From Podocnemis expansa (taxonomy: Eukaryota > Chordata > Testudines > Podocnemididae): a DNA stretch of 64,000 nt. The DNA lies in the NCBI GenBank assembly GCA_007922195.1, contig ML681971.1, positions 18,632,829-18,696,828 of the forward strand, written 5' to 3'. The notes beneath the pieces were generated by a model, which saw only the letters and a program-made list of their open reading frames with translations, was not told where the DNA came from and made no database searches. A program made the translations under genes and the position numbers. Each line of letters opens with the position of its first letter. The first letter of the stretch is position 1. This document shows, piece by piece, positions 10,337-21,554 of the stretch.

Positions 10337-11260
10337 GTCAATATCTATAATTTTATTGAAGGGAAATAAGAAATACTGTCTTCGATAATATGCTATGCTC
10401 TGCTTGTTCCAAATCTGTTTGGGTTAGTTAAGGGGTAAAAACTACCCTTAGTTGAAAAGATACCTGTAAGAGACCCCACTGGCTATTTCAGCCTGGAAGA
10501 GTTTTAAGAGAGGGGTGGGGGTTGGCATGTCTCCTTCTGGAGTGATGCCTGAGGCAATTTGCCTCACCCATCTAGCTCAATGTCATATGATAGATCTGGT
10601 TGGGCTTCTTTGAAGCCTCCTTTGTCATGTTAAAGGAAGTAGCTGTTTGCAGTTGCTTAAGATTTAAAAGCTGGAATCACTAAAGGAAAGGAAACTCTCT
10701 CTCTGAGTTGAAATCACTGAAGAGGAGCAACGGGTGGTGTAACCAGAGGGCGGAGCCAGCAGACAGTGAGAATGGCCAGTGGCAAGCTGGGTGGTGCGAG
10801 CAACTGGTGGGTGGAGCCAGCGGACAGTGGGTAGAGCCAGTGGATGGTGAGAGTGGCCAGCTGTGAGCTGGGTGGCACAAGTGACCAGTGGGTGGAGCTG
10901 GCAGATGGTGACAGTGGCCAGGAGTGAGCTGGGCAGTGTGAGCGACCAGTAGGCAAAGCCAGCGGATAGCAGGTGAAGCCAAGGGATGGCGCTAGTGGAT
11001 GGAGTGAGTGACCAACGGGTGGCACCAGTGGACAGCTGACGTGAAAGACACTCCTTATGTACCTCAGGGTTGGTTGCGGACCTAGTTAGCACTGATTAGC
11101 CAGATCGGTGCCTATTTTTGCCAATAAGCCTTGTATATTCTGTTATGCGGTGTGGGTTGCTGGGAACTTTGCTCTGTATTAATTTTATAGATCAGCGCTG
11201 ATCTCTGTTATTTGGCCTTTTACATTACATTTTACTACTACTAAAAGTTCTGTTTGTTAC
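10337..11260. other. Stretch with tandem repeats, weak LTR-like layout
   Basis: Starts TGTCAATATC and could end in GTTACA, with TTTAAAAG near 10661 and CCAATAAGCC near 11120. That loosely matches the TG..CA ends, TATA-like and polyadenylation-like motifs of a long terminal repeat. No target-site duplication, primer-binding site or retroviral gene was found, so this stays a guess. The clear feature inside is the minisatellite at about 10730-11040. Confidence 0.2.
10730..11040. repeat. Minisatellite, ~61-bp unit
   Basis: Four to five diverged units contain the series GACCAGTGGGTGGAGCCAGC, GGATGGTGAGAGTGGCCAG and GAGCTGGG. Units two and four are lengthened by partial internal duplication of the GGTGGAGCCAG..GGATGG block. 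Minus-strand frames up to 142 codons (10664-11092) translate the repeats into Leu/Pro/Ser/His-rich sequence with no known domain. I do not consider them genes. Confidence 0.75.
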
Positions 11261-12730
11261 ACTCAGACTAGGGCTTATGAGTGGGGAAGACTTACCCCTT
11301 TGGGGTGCCCAGGGAACAGTGCAAGATTCCCCAAAAATCTGGGTGGGGCCTCGAGATAGTTGGTGCTGTAACATTATTTGGAAACTCCTAGGTATAGAAC
11401 CTGGACCGTGTCCTGCCAGCATGCCCTGGCAAAAGGGTTACAAGTAATATAAACAAACCCATCAGAGTGACAGTAGGATTTCAGAATACGGCGATCCTCT
11501 GCAGCACATCCAGGTCCATGCTCTTATCTCTTACTGGAGTTTGTGCTGTGTTTGCCCCCTAAAATGTTTGAATATGTTCAGTATTGCTGCCTTAATTGCC
11601 TGCGCATTATCTTCTGCCTTTGATTACACTGTGCCTTCAAAGTGTAAAGAACTGCTGGCTCAATGTTTCTGCTTTCTTCTAATAATGACTGTATACATTT
11701 TATCTGAGAATCTGAACACTCATTAGCTAAATTATTTAATTAAAGCCAAGTCTGGCTCATTTTATTCAGTGTGAGCTTTGTCCTTGACTCCAACAGGAAG
11801 AGTTTTGGGTTGGTGTATTTAGCACCACCCTAGTGAGGTAGATAAGGATTATTCTGCCTGTTTCACATAAAAACAGAGTGGGGCCTGGGAAGGTTAAGTG
11901 ACTTGACTAAGGTCACAAAGTGCACGAGTTGGAAAGTCGGGAGCAGAACTTAGAAGACTAGACTTTCAATTCCCTGCTCTAATGGCCAGATTTACTGTCT
12001 TTCTTTGTCTCTAACTGAAGGAATTGATAGTTACTCATTGACTTTTCTGTAAGTTCTTCCAGTGCTCGGTGAATCCTTTGGTTCAGAAAATTTTGCAATC
12101 CTGTAAATGAATGAAATGAACAAGATGTTTCTTGTGTATAAAGGAAAATTACTCAGGTACATCTTTAACACCTCAATTTGACTAGAAGGGTTATTCCATC
12201 TGTGGTAGGACACCACTTTCTGCTGTTCTCTCCTATACCCACACAAAAACAAAGGCCCACATTTCAGGGTCTTACCACCCCTGAGATTCCTGCCTTAGGC
12301 TTCTGAAGTTAGGCACTAGAACTGATTGCAATTTTTCTTACTGATATTTTCTGTTGAAAAATGTTATTTTGCCACAATCAAAATGTTTCATGAAATCATT
12401 TCATTGAGATTGTCTACTTATAATAAAAAAGTTGAGATTTTCCACTGAAAACTTTGAGCAAATTAACTTCAGTCAAAGTTTTTCAGTTGAAATAAAATTG
12501 GATAGTTTTCTCCAGCTTTGTTAGGCATCTAAAAACTGAAATGTCCAAATTTAGAGGTGGCTTTAAAAAAAAATTGGCCTGGTATGAATATTCCACTAGT
12601 GCGACAAGTTGGATCAATGTTAAAAATAACCTTATCTGGTCTTTCAAAAAATCATCATCAATTTAATGGGATTTTTGAAAACTTCTTAATGGCTTAGAAG
12701 CAAGAGTTTAACTCACTTAAACAATCTGAG
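11261..12730. other. Mostly gene-free stretch with one MIR-like piece
   Basis: Apart from the MIR-like fragment at 11845-11985, nothing is recognised. The sequence is AT-rich, with short frames only. Confidence 0.45.
11845..11985 (-). repeat. MIR-like SINE fragment
   Basis: GGTTAAGTGACTTGACTAAG, GGTCACAAAGTGCACGAGTT and AGCAGAACTTAGAAGACTAG are in antisense MIR order, preceded by a decayed CTGTTTCACATAAAAACAGAG. A non-coding relic. Confidence 0.6.
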
Positions 12731-12985
12731 AACCATAGAATATTAGGGTTGGAAGGGACTTCATGAGGTCGTCTAGTCCTAGCCCCTGCTAAAAACAGGA
12801 CTACTCCCACTAAATCTTCCCAGCTAGGGTTTTATCTAACCGGGTCTTAAAAGTTTCCAACAATGGAGATTCCACCACCTCCCTAGGCAACCCATTCCAA
12901 TGCTTCACCGCCCTCTTAGAGAGAAAACTTTTCCTAACAGCCAGTGTAGACCTCCCTAGCTGCAGCTTGTCACCATTAACACAGC
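12731..12985 (-). mobile_element. CR1 LINE 3' end
   Basis: Begins AACCATAGAATATTAGGGTT, then GGAAGGGACTTCATGAGGTC, a typical antisense CR1 tail. The minus-strand frame through 12810-12985 reads RAVKHWNGLPREVVESPLLE then FKTRLDK, which is the extreme C terminus of CR1 ORF2. Upstream CR1 sequence is missing (5' truncation). Confidence 0.88.
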
Positions 12986-13302
12986 CAACAAATACCATGT
13001 TCATTCTGCAAAACTGATTTTGCTCTATTTTTGTGTGTAGGTGGTGTGTGTGGTTATTGTTAGCGTCCAATGTGTCTAGGTTTGGAAAACTGTTTATCAG
13101 CACTGCATTATAGTATGTATAATTATTTATTGATTTATCTCAGCTGATTTATAGTTCAACTTTATCAGGGCTGTTTTATTGCCAGGTGTAAATGATATTG
13201 AGGTAATTAACACGGCTCGATTTCTTCGTGAATAAGGTGAAGCATAAAACAGCCATGCATGCTGTCATGTTGTTTTGTGGTGGGCAGACAAGATAAATGC
13301 CA

Positions 13303-13370
13303 CTCATGGGAACTGGACTAGAAGACCTCTGGTGGTCCCTTTCTGTTCTCTGATTCTAGGATTCATTACA
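13303..13370 (+). mobile_element. Short CR1 LINE 3' tail
   Basis: GGAACTGGACTAGAAGACCT, GGTGGTCCCTTTCTGTTC and CTGATTCTAGGATTC are the sense CR1 3' end with two octamer-like units. Only the last ~70 bp survive. Confidence 0.7.
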
Positions 13371-13371
13371 T

Positions 13372-14825
13372 TCTAATTGCAGTTTTATGAGTTAGTTTTA
13401 AAAGAGACAGATGCACATGCCTTTTTGGAGGGAGTTTCGTCAGACAGTCATAATGATATAAACTAATTTGCAGAAGAAAAAAACAGCATTGGGCCTGACA
13501 TTGTAACTACTGATACTCATGTTTAAATGTCAATGTGCTCGTCATCCCATCAGCTTTAGTGTGACAGCTCATGTGCTTAAAGTGAAATAGGCATGTCAGT
13601 GTTTGCAGGCTCAATGTCTTGGTGATCAAAGCATGCTTCCTCAATAATATATAGAATGAAAGGAGTCCAGTCCATGTGCCATCACAGACACTTCAATAGG
13701 ACTACACTCATTTTTACATGAGGACAGAATTTTGGATGGTGGGTTCAAATTCTGGGCAAGGCTGACTGGCCCGGAGCCTCAGAGGCAGTTAGGTGCATTA
13801 CTCCACCTAAAATCAAAGTTAGCTGAAGTCATTAGAGATAAGCACCTACATTGCTTTGAGGCCCTGGGCTACCAATCCTCTTATCCTTCTAATCTAGCTA
13901 TATTCAGCAGGATGGCTATTAACGGATGCATTGTAACTGGCCATTGAATGGTTGTGAAAAGGAAGGGGTGAAAGCACCAAAATTTAGGTACCCTTGCAGT
14001 CTTTGTGCTGCTCCAAGTGAAGGAACAAAGTCTTCCTACTATTCCATGGGGCAAAGTTCATCACAATGCTCCTTCCCACCATGCACTGACTAGCTGCAAA
14101 GCAGGGAGCTCTACCCCAAGAAATGATGCAATGTCACCTCTTTCACGGAATTTACTTTGGGATTTTCAGAGATGAATAAATAGCACAATAAAACCCACAT
14201 GGGAAATACACTGATACGCTAACAGAAATCTTTTAAGGAGAATGTCATTAGCTGACAATGTCATTCTGGGCACTATGTTATTCAAGACTGAGGCAGAGAC
14301 GATATTACTTGGATGCTATAGTAGAAGAACTGAAAAAGGGACACTGCTGTGAAAGGATCTCAGCAAAATTCTGCATAATAAGAATCAGTTATGGGGCTAG
14401 ATGCTACCTATAATCATTTCCTCAAAGAGTTATCATTCAACCACTGAAATTTGCTCCAGAAAAATCTTTGCAAATAAGATCTCCCAAACTTGGAAACAAT
14501 TCCTCTTCTCTTCTTCTTTTTACCAAGTTTTCAAACATTAGCACAAGCAAGCCATCTGATTCAAAAGAACCTAGGTCCTCTCTCCAGCTGGTGCCCAATC
14601 CACTGGCCCACACTGCCTTTTTCTATTACACCATGTAGTAATAACATTGATCATAAAGCATAATTACTGAATCAAATGTATAAAATACATCCCCTGTCCC
14701 CAGATAGGTAAGGAATAGATTCTGCCACCAGATCTCATGTGCACAGGGCCATCTGCACAGAGTTCCTTGCAGCACAAAGGCCTTAGGACTTATCTACACA
14801 TGGAGTGATTCCAGAGTAACCTGGA
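13372..14825. other. Gene-free stretch
   Basis: No gene, RNA or assigned repeat. The 71-codon frame at 13732-13947 has no recognisable features. Confidence 0.5.
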
Positions 14826-14950
14826 GAAGAACTCTGTAGCTTGAGAGCTTGTCTATCTTACCAGCAGAAGTTGGTCCATTAAAAGATGTTATCTCACCTA
14901 CTGTGTTTCTCTAGTATTCAGGGAATGACATGGTTACAACACCACTACCT
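14826..14950 (-). repeat. SINE-like repeat, related subfamily
   Basis: Contains AGCTTGAGAGCTTGTCTATC, CAGAAGTTGGTCCATTAAAA, GATGTTATCTCACCTACTG and a terminal ACATGGTTACAACACC. It resembles the SINE-like copies at 3952 and 56313 in ending with an ACACGGCTAC-type motif, but the body differs. Orientation follows that end. Confidence 0.5.
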
Positions 14951-17239
14951 ACTATTATGGAGAATTTTTTCATACTAGCTTTTACATGAATCAGAGAATC
15001 ATACATGTTCAGAGTATACATGTAAGAGAAAACATGAATGATGCACTGAGTGGCTTAGGGAAGTATTAAGGGGATCCAGAGCCAATCTTTTCTAAATTAT
15101 GAGCTCAATTAAAGCCAGATTATACTGGGAGATTTTTGCAGACCAGCAAAATGCCTGGACCTCTACTGATAGGAATATCGATTATCATGTGTATTGCCAA
15201 AAGCAACTAAATTAGTAGGTTACTTTGCAATGTGCTTGGCATATCTAAGCAAAAAGCCAGGAGGTGAGAAAGTCAAGGGGGGAGCTGACCCTGTGGTAAG
15301 ATGTCTGTTGAAATTGCCAAGATACGTGTTTTGGAAATCCAGGAGGCTAAACTATATCCACCCTTTTGGATGTGGTTGTTAGGGTCCTCCAGACAAGTGG
15401 ACTAAACAGACACATCTGTATAATTAATGGCTTGGGGGAACGTCTTGCTTGAACTTTAAAGTTTTGTGCTTAGTAAGGTTTTTTATTGATGTGTTATTTT
15501 TACTTTATTTATTGGATTAGTACATGGGACAATTGGAAGCCTTCCAGAGTATCACTTGAGAGCCTCATTAAACCTCAGTAGCTGTTGAAGTTTGGGGTTG
15601 CTTTACCATAACCCATTGTGGACATGGGTATGTACCTGAGACCAAGTAAAGTACATCTTTAAATGAGAACACTTGTGTTATACTGCTTGTGCCAGACATC
15701 TGTCAGTTGGACAGCTGTGTCTACGCTGATTTATTTCTTGCCACCACCTTGCCAAGACCATCTGAGAGCTATTCAGTGCACTCTATGAAATGAGTTATGG
15801 GTCTCAGGTCTCAATGGGCAGCTATTTTTATCCCATAAATCCAAAATCTTAAATGTTAGACTTGTTAGAAATCACAACAGCACATACAGAGATTGGACAC
15901 AGCACCAGTGGCAAGAAGTCATGTTTCCATGTCAGATTGTCACTGGGAAGTCTGAGGGAGTGCTGGAAAAGTTCTGTTGCTACACAGAGAATTTTAGAGC
16001 TGATTTCTCAGTGTAAATGTGGGTCCCTCTCAACAAAGCTGTGCCAGTTTACACCATCTGAGGATATCACTTAGAAACTGTCAGTCCAGGCCATTTCACA
16101 AGTGATTACACTGCTGAAAAACATAAAACAGTGAGTGGGAAACTTAACCTAAACGGCATGTAACATATTTCCTATGAGACAGATGCACAGCATTCTCCTT
16201 TGGCTGAAGATGACATTTTGACACAACATACTAAGTCCTCTCTAAACAGAGATGTAAAAAATTAATTTAAAAAAAATCCCAGGACAGCACATTGTTTTTT
16301 GTGAACGTGAACACTTAAATTTTTCCCATAACCAAAGATGACATGATTTGAGCAGCATTCTTTATTTTCCATTCATTGCATTTTAGCCTGTCTGGTGAGA
16401 GGTGCTATTTGGAAAATACCAGGGTGTAATTATAAAGCTTTATGGCTTGATCGTGCTTTATAAAGGCAGAGTAAGGAATCAATCAGCACAGTGGGGGTAC
16501 AGCATAGAGAAGACTCAAGGTATCATTCCATCTTGGGGGCACAACAGGAAAGCAGCTTATTAGACCAGCAGGGAAGCAATATTAGACAAATAAGCATCTC
16601 TAGAGTGCCTTCCAGATGTGAACATCTTCAAACCCCATACTCTATTGCCATGGTGTTCCAGGGAGACAGCATTTTCTGCCCTGAAGGAGAATCAGCTCAG
16701 AAGGAGGTAGCCTATTATCGCAGCAGGAAGCAATAGTGTTTGAAGAAGCTTTCAGGATGCAACAGCCCATTGGCCCAGTGTTGACTCACTGTGTTTAAGA
16801 GAAAGCAGGCTATTAGCTGGGCATGGGAAGGGTGTTTTAGAAGAGGAATAGCATTTCAAGGAAGTAACATCTTAGTCTGACCAGGAACAAACACCTCCAC
16901 AATGCAAAAAGTTGCTTGCTATTATGAGAGCCTGAGTTGCAGGTGTGCTAAGAGACGAGATCTGCATGCTCGTCTTCATGCTCCCACTGGAATGTACCGT
17001 TGCTGATGGCTCTGGACTTGCCTCAAGGGGTGAAGCAATTCACTCTTACCTATTTTTCTGCAGAGGTGCTTGTGTTTATGAAAATCTGGAGGCACTCCAT
17101 CCCATTGAGAGACACAGCGAGTTCTGTCATGGTGAGACAAATGGGGTATCCCTGACCCTGTCATCTTTATTTTGTACTTTAATGAAGAGGTGGCATATAA
17201 AATAGTCTGCAGTTTCACTAGTGTACAACAACATCTGTG
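14951..17239. other. Gene-free stretch
   Basis: No coding exon or named repeat recognised. Frames of 60-86 codons (15194-15382, 15853-16074, 16491-16736, 16945-17205) lack motifs and are most likely chance. Confidence 0.45.
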
Positions 17240-17430
17240 TACTTCATACTGTGCTTTTCATCAGTAGATTTCAAAGCACTCTATGAAAGGAGCTCACTAT
17301 CATTAACCTTGCTTTACAAAACTGAGATACAAAGAGGGGCTTTCTTCAACCCCCATTCACCAAGTCCTTTCTCCTGAGATCAGCAACAGATTATATTGAG
17401 GTCAGGTCTTCCAACACTTGAAAGGAAGAC
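17240..17430 (-). repeat. MIR-like SINE fragment, decayed
   Basis: GATTTCAAAGCACTCTATGA, CATTAACCTTGCTTTACAAA and ACTGAGATACAAAGAGG follow the antisense MIR order with many mismatches. Confidence 0.45.
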
Positions 17431-17610
17431 AAAGAATCCACCCAATCACTACCTGCTTCTGAGTATGACCTGATGGAAAGGAGTGACACAAACCCCTTCA
17501 GGAGAAATCCAGCAACAAAGGAATGGGAGCAGATATACAACCAGCCCAGAAAATGGACAGTGAGCCCTTTGGCGTCCTAGACCAACAATGAGAAGACTAT
17601 AGTTGAGATT

Positions 17611-17810
17611 GGTGGGTTACTCACCAGTAACCGTCCTTCTTCGAGATGGGCTGCTCAGATCCATTCAGTAATAGGTATCTCCGTGCCGCAGCACCGGATT
17701 TGTTGGAAAACTTTTGTCCCAGCCTGTCAGGACAGGGTGGGCGGCCTCTGCCCCTCGCACCACCCAGTGGCTATATATATGGCTGTCTCCCGACCCCTCC
17801 CCACTTCCTA
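17611..17810. repeat. DIRS left inverted terminal repeat (element 3' end)
   Basis: Begins GGTGGGTTACTCACCAGTAA. From 17637 it pairs with the right repeat. Shared blocks are CCATTCAGTAATAGGT, GGAAAACTTTTGTCCCAGCC, GGGCGGCCTCTGCCCCTCGC (minor changes) and TATATATGGC near 17772. The outer 58 bases are mirrored at 17851-17908. Confidence 0.85.
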
Positions 17811-17850
17811 GGAGTCACCAACTCCAGATGCGGGGATCAAGGGGAGGGAC

Positions 17851-17950
17851 CTGAATGGATCCGAGCAGCCCTTCTCGAAGAAGGATGATTACTGGTGAGT
17901 AACCCACCGTTCTTCTTCGAGCGCTGCTTGGATGCATTCAGTAATAGGTG
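17851..17950. repeat. DIRS internal complementary region
   Basis: Two halves meet near 17908. The first half (58 bases) is the inverse of the left terminus and keeps left-specific letters (GGATC.GAGCAGCCC). The second half (41 bases) is the inverse of the right terminus and keeps right-specific letters (GAGC.CTG, GATGCATTCAG). In DIRS-1 elements such a region joins complements of both ends and is thought to template completion of the circular DNA intermediate. Role here is inferred from the family. Confidence 0.8.
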
Positions 17951-20869
17951 ACTACTAGCCATGCTGAAGGATGGCGGGTGGAGTTGGCCCTTCTGCCTTC
18001 AGCATAGCAAAAGGAACACCCCAGATGGGAAGAACCCAGTGAACGAGGTTTAGACAGCAACCAAGATACTGAGGAGGCTCCTGGCCTGACACAGAAGAAC
18101 CGATAAATGTGGGCCAAGCCAAGAAGAGGTGGGTCCAAACCCGCTGAGGCAAGTGCGTAGGCTGGGCAGACCAAGGTGACTGGAATGAGGATGAAAGACG
18201 CAATATGATAACATAGGGGTGCGTTTACCTGCTTTACCTAAGTGGTAAAGCACAAGGTATAAAGAGCAGAGGGCAAGTGTCTGGCCCTAAGGCCTTCCAG
18301 CGTGGGCTTGTGAGGAAACTGCTGGAGGCCAAAAAGGGGGTTATGGCTAGCCATGGTGGCTGGGGCCCCCGCAGGGACGATAGCAGGGATGAAGACTATC
18401 CTGAAAACTGAGCAGATAGAGGCCCGAGCCAGGAGCCAAGGGGTCACGGACCTAGCTTTGATGGCTGCAAACTACATAAGTGGCCATAGAAGGGTTGAAC
18501 CTATCCCTTGAACTGGCCACAACCAGCCCTAAGGGAACCTGGTCGGAGGGAGTAGGAGTTAGGTTACGTAATAGTATTGGGGGGTAAGGACCCTGGGGTT
18601 CAATCTAGAAGGGTCTAAGAGGAGACACCTCAGCACCATGAAGGCCATGAGCTGAAAAATGGTGCAATGAGTAATACATGGCCTCCTGGCCAAGAACCTC
18701 AGATTAGTATGTTAAGCACATGTGATGCGCCATGTCTAGTACCGGAATCTGGGATTCCGCTGAAAGGATACTTTGGAACACTAGCACCTGTATGGCAGCA
18801 TGGTGTCTGAGGCAAAGCTGTTGGCTTGGTACCTAAGAATCTTGGTAGTGAGAGGGGTCACGAAGAGAGCTCTCCTTGACCTTGTAAACCTCTAGAATTC
18901 CAGCAGCAAGTGGATTGCTTGGAAAACAGAGAATATTTTAAGAAGGGGAGAAGGGAGGCGGGGAATGAAGAACAGAGCCACCTCCTGGCCACTCAGTCAG
19001 GATGGCCATAGGACTCGTAGAGGTCCGATGCTGGGAGTGCGATCTTGGATGCCTGGAGGCAATGCCAGAGGAGGATATTGCCACGACCATGTTGCACCTA
19101 CATGTGTACCAGGGGTGAGGACACATTGGGGTACGATTACCTCTAAAATTATGGGTGCCGGAGGAAGGAGAGGGCACCTTCCAACCACCCAGGTATTGGA
19201 GCTACCCGCGTAGGGATAACCACGGTACTACAGAGGTACCTTGGGTTGGAGAATCTACAAGGAGGTTACCCTCCAGCCGGGGAAAAGTTTGGATGGCATC
19301 TCCTGGGGAAAAGAAGTCTCTGCATTCCTGAATATTTCGGAAACAGGATATTCAACCCTGACTTCCTGCAGCTATTGTATATATGTGTATATATGTATAG
19401 CTGATCCTTCAAGGAGGTGAGGGCAACTGTGCTGGTAGAGTCATACCAGCCTCGCACAGAGATGACCCCGTGGTCTCAAACGCAGGTCACCAAACAGGAG
19501 TAGCAGGACACTCTACGGCCAGAGGGTAGAGCCTTCGGCTAAGATATGCATGATTGAGTCAAGGTAGATTAGGGCGGGACAGATGCGAGCACCCCATGGA
19601 GAGGCCTCTATGCCCAGAGCGCAGTGTTGTGCCCGGGTACATCGGGGAACTAACGCCGCGAGAACAATCGCTAATCTGGGAGGCGCAAGATATGTGCTCC
19701 CATAGCAGAACCCTTGGCATGGAGAAGCAGTGTTGACTCTTTCGCTTTAAGCTCCCCAATCTGGAAGATTCCAAGATCGGTATGTTAGGCTTCTGCTTCA
19801 TGGGTGGAGACAGGAAGGAGGAGGGAAGCGAAGAAATGAGGAGGGTACCACCGCTTCTGGTAGGGGAAGGGGCCCAAAATGAGGACTCCGAGGATAGGAT
19901 GTCCTGGTATTCGAGGGTGCCCGCAGGGAGAGAGGGCTGTACAGAGCCTCCGTTTCTGTTGAGGAGGGAGGAAATAGGGTGGCAGGGGACTAGCTGTTTG
20001 CCTTGACCTTCCCTGGGGCTCAGGGCCTGCCAGATAAGATGGAACACATCCCCCCCTTGACGGGTAAGGCAGTGGGGGGGAGGGGAGGGTCTCGGCTATC
20101 ATAGATGTGTCTGAGACCCAGCAGAGCTGGCCTAGTCAGCAGATTGGCCATATGTTAGTGGAGAAAGGACGCATTTCTCCCTGACCCTGGGACGAGAATG
20201 GATCCTACCTGATGTAGGACAGTCGGGAAACAGGAGCAATTCTGCATCCGGATGAGCTCCGTGTCTGCACATGTCAGAGCCTCTGCAGCAATGGCTGGGG
20301 CTGCTACAAGATGCGCTTCTCATCCCTGGCAAGGTCATCCCTGGCAAGGTCATCCCTGCTGCTTAGAAGTGTAGGAGTTGTCGGTCGGAGGGTACCCGAA
20401 GGGAAGAGAAAGGAGGGGAGGGGGGCGAATCTATATAAGTTCCCAAAGGAGTAGCTATTGGGAATATCTAGGAATGGGCCTCAGTGTAGATGAATGGCGG
20501 TTCAAAGGGGCCTGGCTGACATCCCCCCACATGCGGGGAAGGGGTATGGCCAGAGCTAGTTTGCCCCTGCTTGCGATCGAGGCATGGCAGGTCCCGACAA
20601 GTCCCCCATTCCCCCAAAAAGAGGGGGCGGGGGGTATCAACTGCCCACTCTGAGTGTACGCTAGAGCCCCATCGTATCCTGGATGTCATGGGGATGGGGT
20701 GGCAGCCGACTGGGCAGATACGCTCCCTGCTGGTAAGGGGAAAGGACAGAGTTCCCAAACACTGTGGGAACAAGAAGATGGCAGTGGAAGAAAAGACGGT
20801 TTGCCTGCAGCCCCACGGTGACATAGGACATGGGGAAAGGGGTGGAGAAAAGTCCTTGTCCCAGGGAAT
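17951..20869 (-). other. DIRS interior without recognisable enzyme domains
   Basis: In an autonomous DIRS this place would hold reverse transcriptase/RNase H, tyrosine recombinase and often a methyltransferase. Minus-strand frames exist (e.g. 19559-20047, 162 codons; 19785-20102, 105 codons; 20468-20824, 118 codons) and are Pro/Ser/Leu-rich, but I see no RT palm or recombinase motif in any. A 15-base unit CATCCCTGGCAAGGT is tandemly duplicated near 20325-20355. GC content is higher than in the flanks. Deletion derivative or heavy decay; I cannot tell which. Confidence 0.5.
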
Positions 20870-21385
20870 TTACGTGGGGGGGAGAGACCCTGACAGGAGG
20901 AGGCCAAAGTACTTGGCCTCTCCCCTAGGGTCTCTAGTGGTGCCCACCACAGTCAGGGTTTCAGGAAGGAACAAGACGTCCCCTCCAAAAGGCAGGTCAA
21001 GGACCACCTGCTGAGCAGTAGGGGGAACCCTCGCTTCTCTAAGCCAGGCTACTCGGCGGATAGTCACCGCCGAGGCCATAGTGCAGGCAGCAGTGTCCAC
21101 CACGTCTTGGGCCGAGAGGAGGTCTTGAGAAATTATTCTGCCTTCCTCTAAGAATGCGTCACACTCCTCTCTGGCCTCTGGTGGGAGCAGGTGTTGGAAC
21201 CTTGTGACCAACTCCCACACTTCCAGCAAATACCTGCTGGCTAGGGCCTGATTATTTGCCACCCTTAATTGAAAGGCTGAGGAGGAGTAGACCTTGTGGC
21301 CTAAGAGGTCCATCTCCCTGACTTCCCTGGAAAGAGGGATGGGGTCGCTAGAAGGCTCACCTGGACCTAGCGCCAACTGCAACAC
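20870..21385 (-). pseudogene. DIRS gag, LAP2alpha-like domain, 3' part
   Basis: An uninterrupted 171-codon minus-strand frame. Residues 32-52 read VYSSSAFQLRVANNQALASRY, residues 97-116 read DTAACTMASAVTIRRVAWLR and residues 130-139 read DLPFGGDVLF. From family knowledge these are hallmarks of the conserved gag domain of vertebrate DIRS elements, the same domain exapted as the alpha-specific C terminus of lamina-associated polypeptide 2 (TMPO). The start is arbitrary, because the true N-terminal part lies across the CR1 insertion (25801-26388). It stops after LLLSGSLPPT; autonomous elements usually continue into a basic tail. Particle-type protein of a dead element, not a host gene. Identification is from recognition, without alignment. 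Confidence 0.75.
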
Positions 21386-21554
21386 ATCCCTCAGGGGGAC
21401 TGGGAGATTGGCAAGGGAAGGAAAGGAGCACCAGGAGCAGGTAACAGGGCTGTTAACAGGGGAGTTTGAGTGGGAATTTGTTGGGGAGTTTGGAGGGGGA
21501 AAGACTTATGGTAGAGATTGAGGTAGCAGCAGAAATCACTCCAACAAAGGAAGA

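Noticed and set aside
9678..10388. Overlapping frames of 123-205 codons on both strands
   Set aside because: They translate a GC-rich ~50-bp tandem repeat. Both strands are open equally and no domain is visible.
10664..11092. 142-codon minus-strand frame plus two overlapping frames
   Set aside because: All three frames are open because of the ~61-bp minisatellite; low-complexity composition and no domain.
17611..17908. Separate short palindromic transposon at the left edge of the DIRS
   Set aside because: The inverted pair is better explained as DIRS terminus plus internal complementary region, because the adjoining second half matches the far right terminus.
19559..20102. 162- and 105-codon minus-strand frames as DIRS RT or RNase H
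   Set aside because: I searched for the RT palm, FG-rich and recombinase motifs and saw none.
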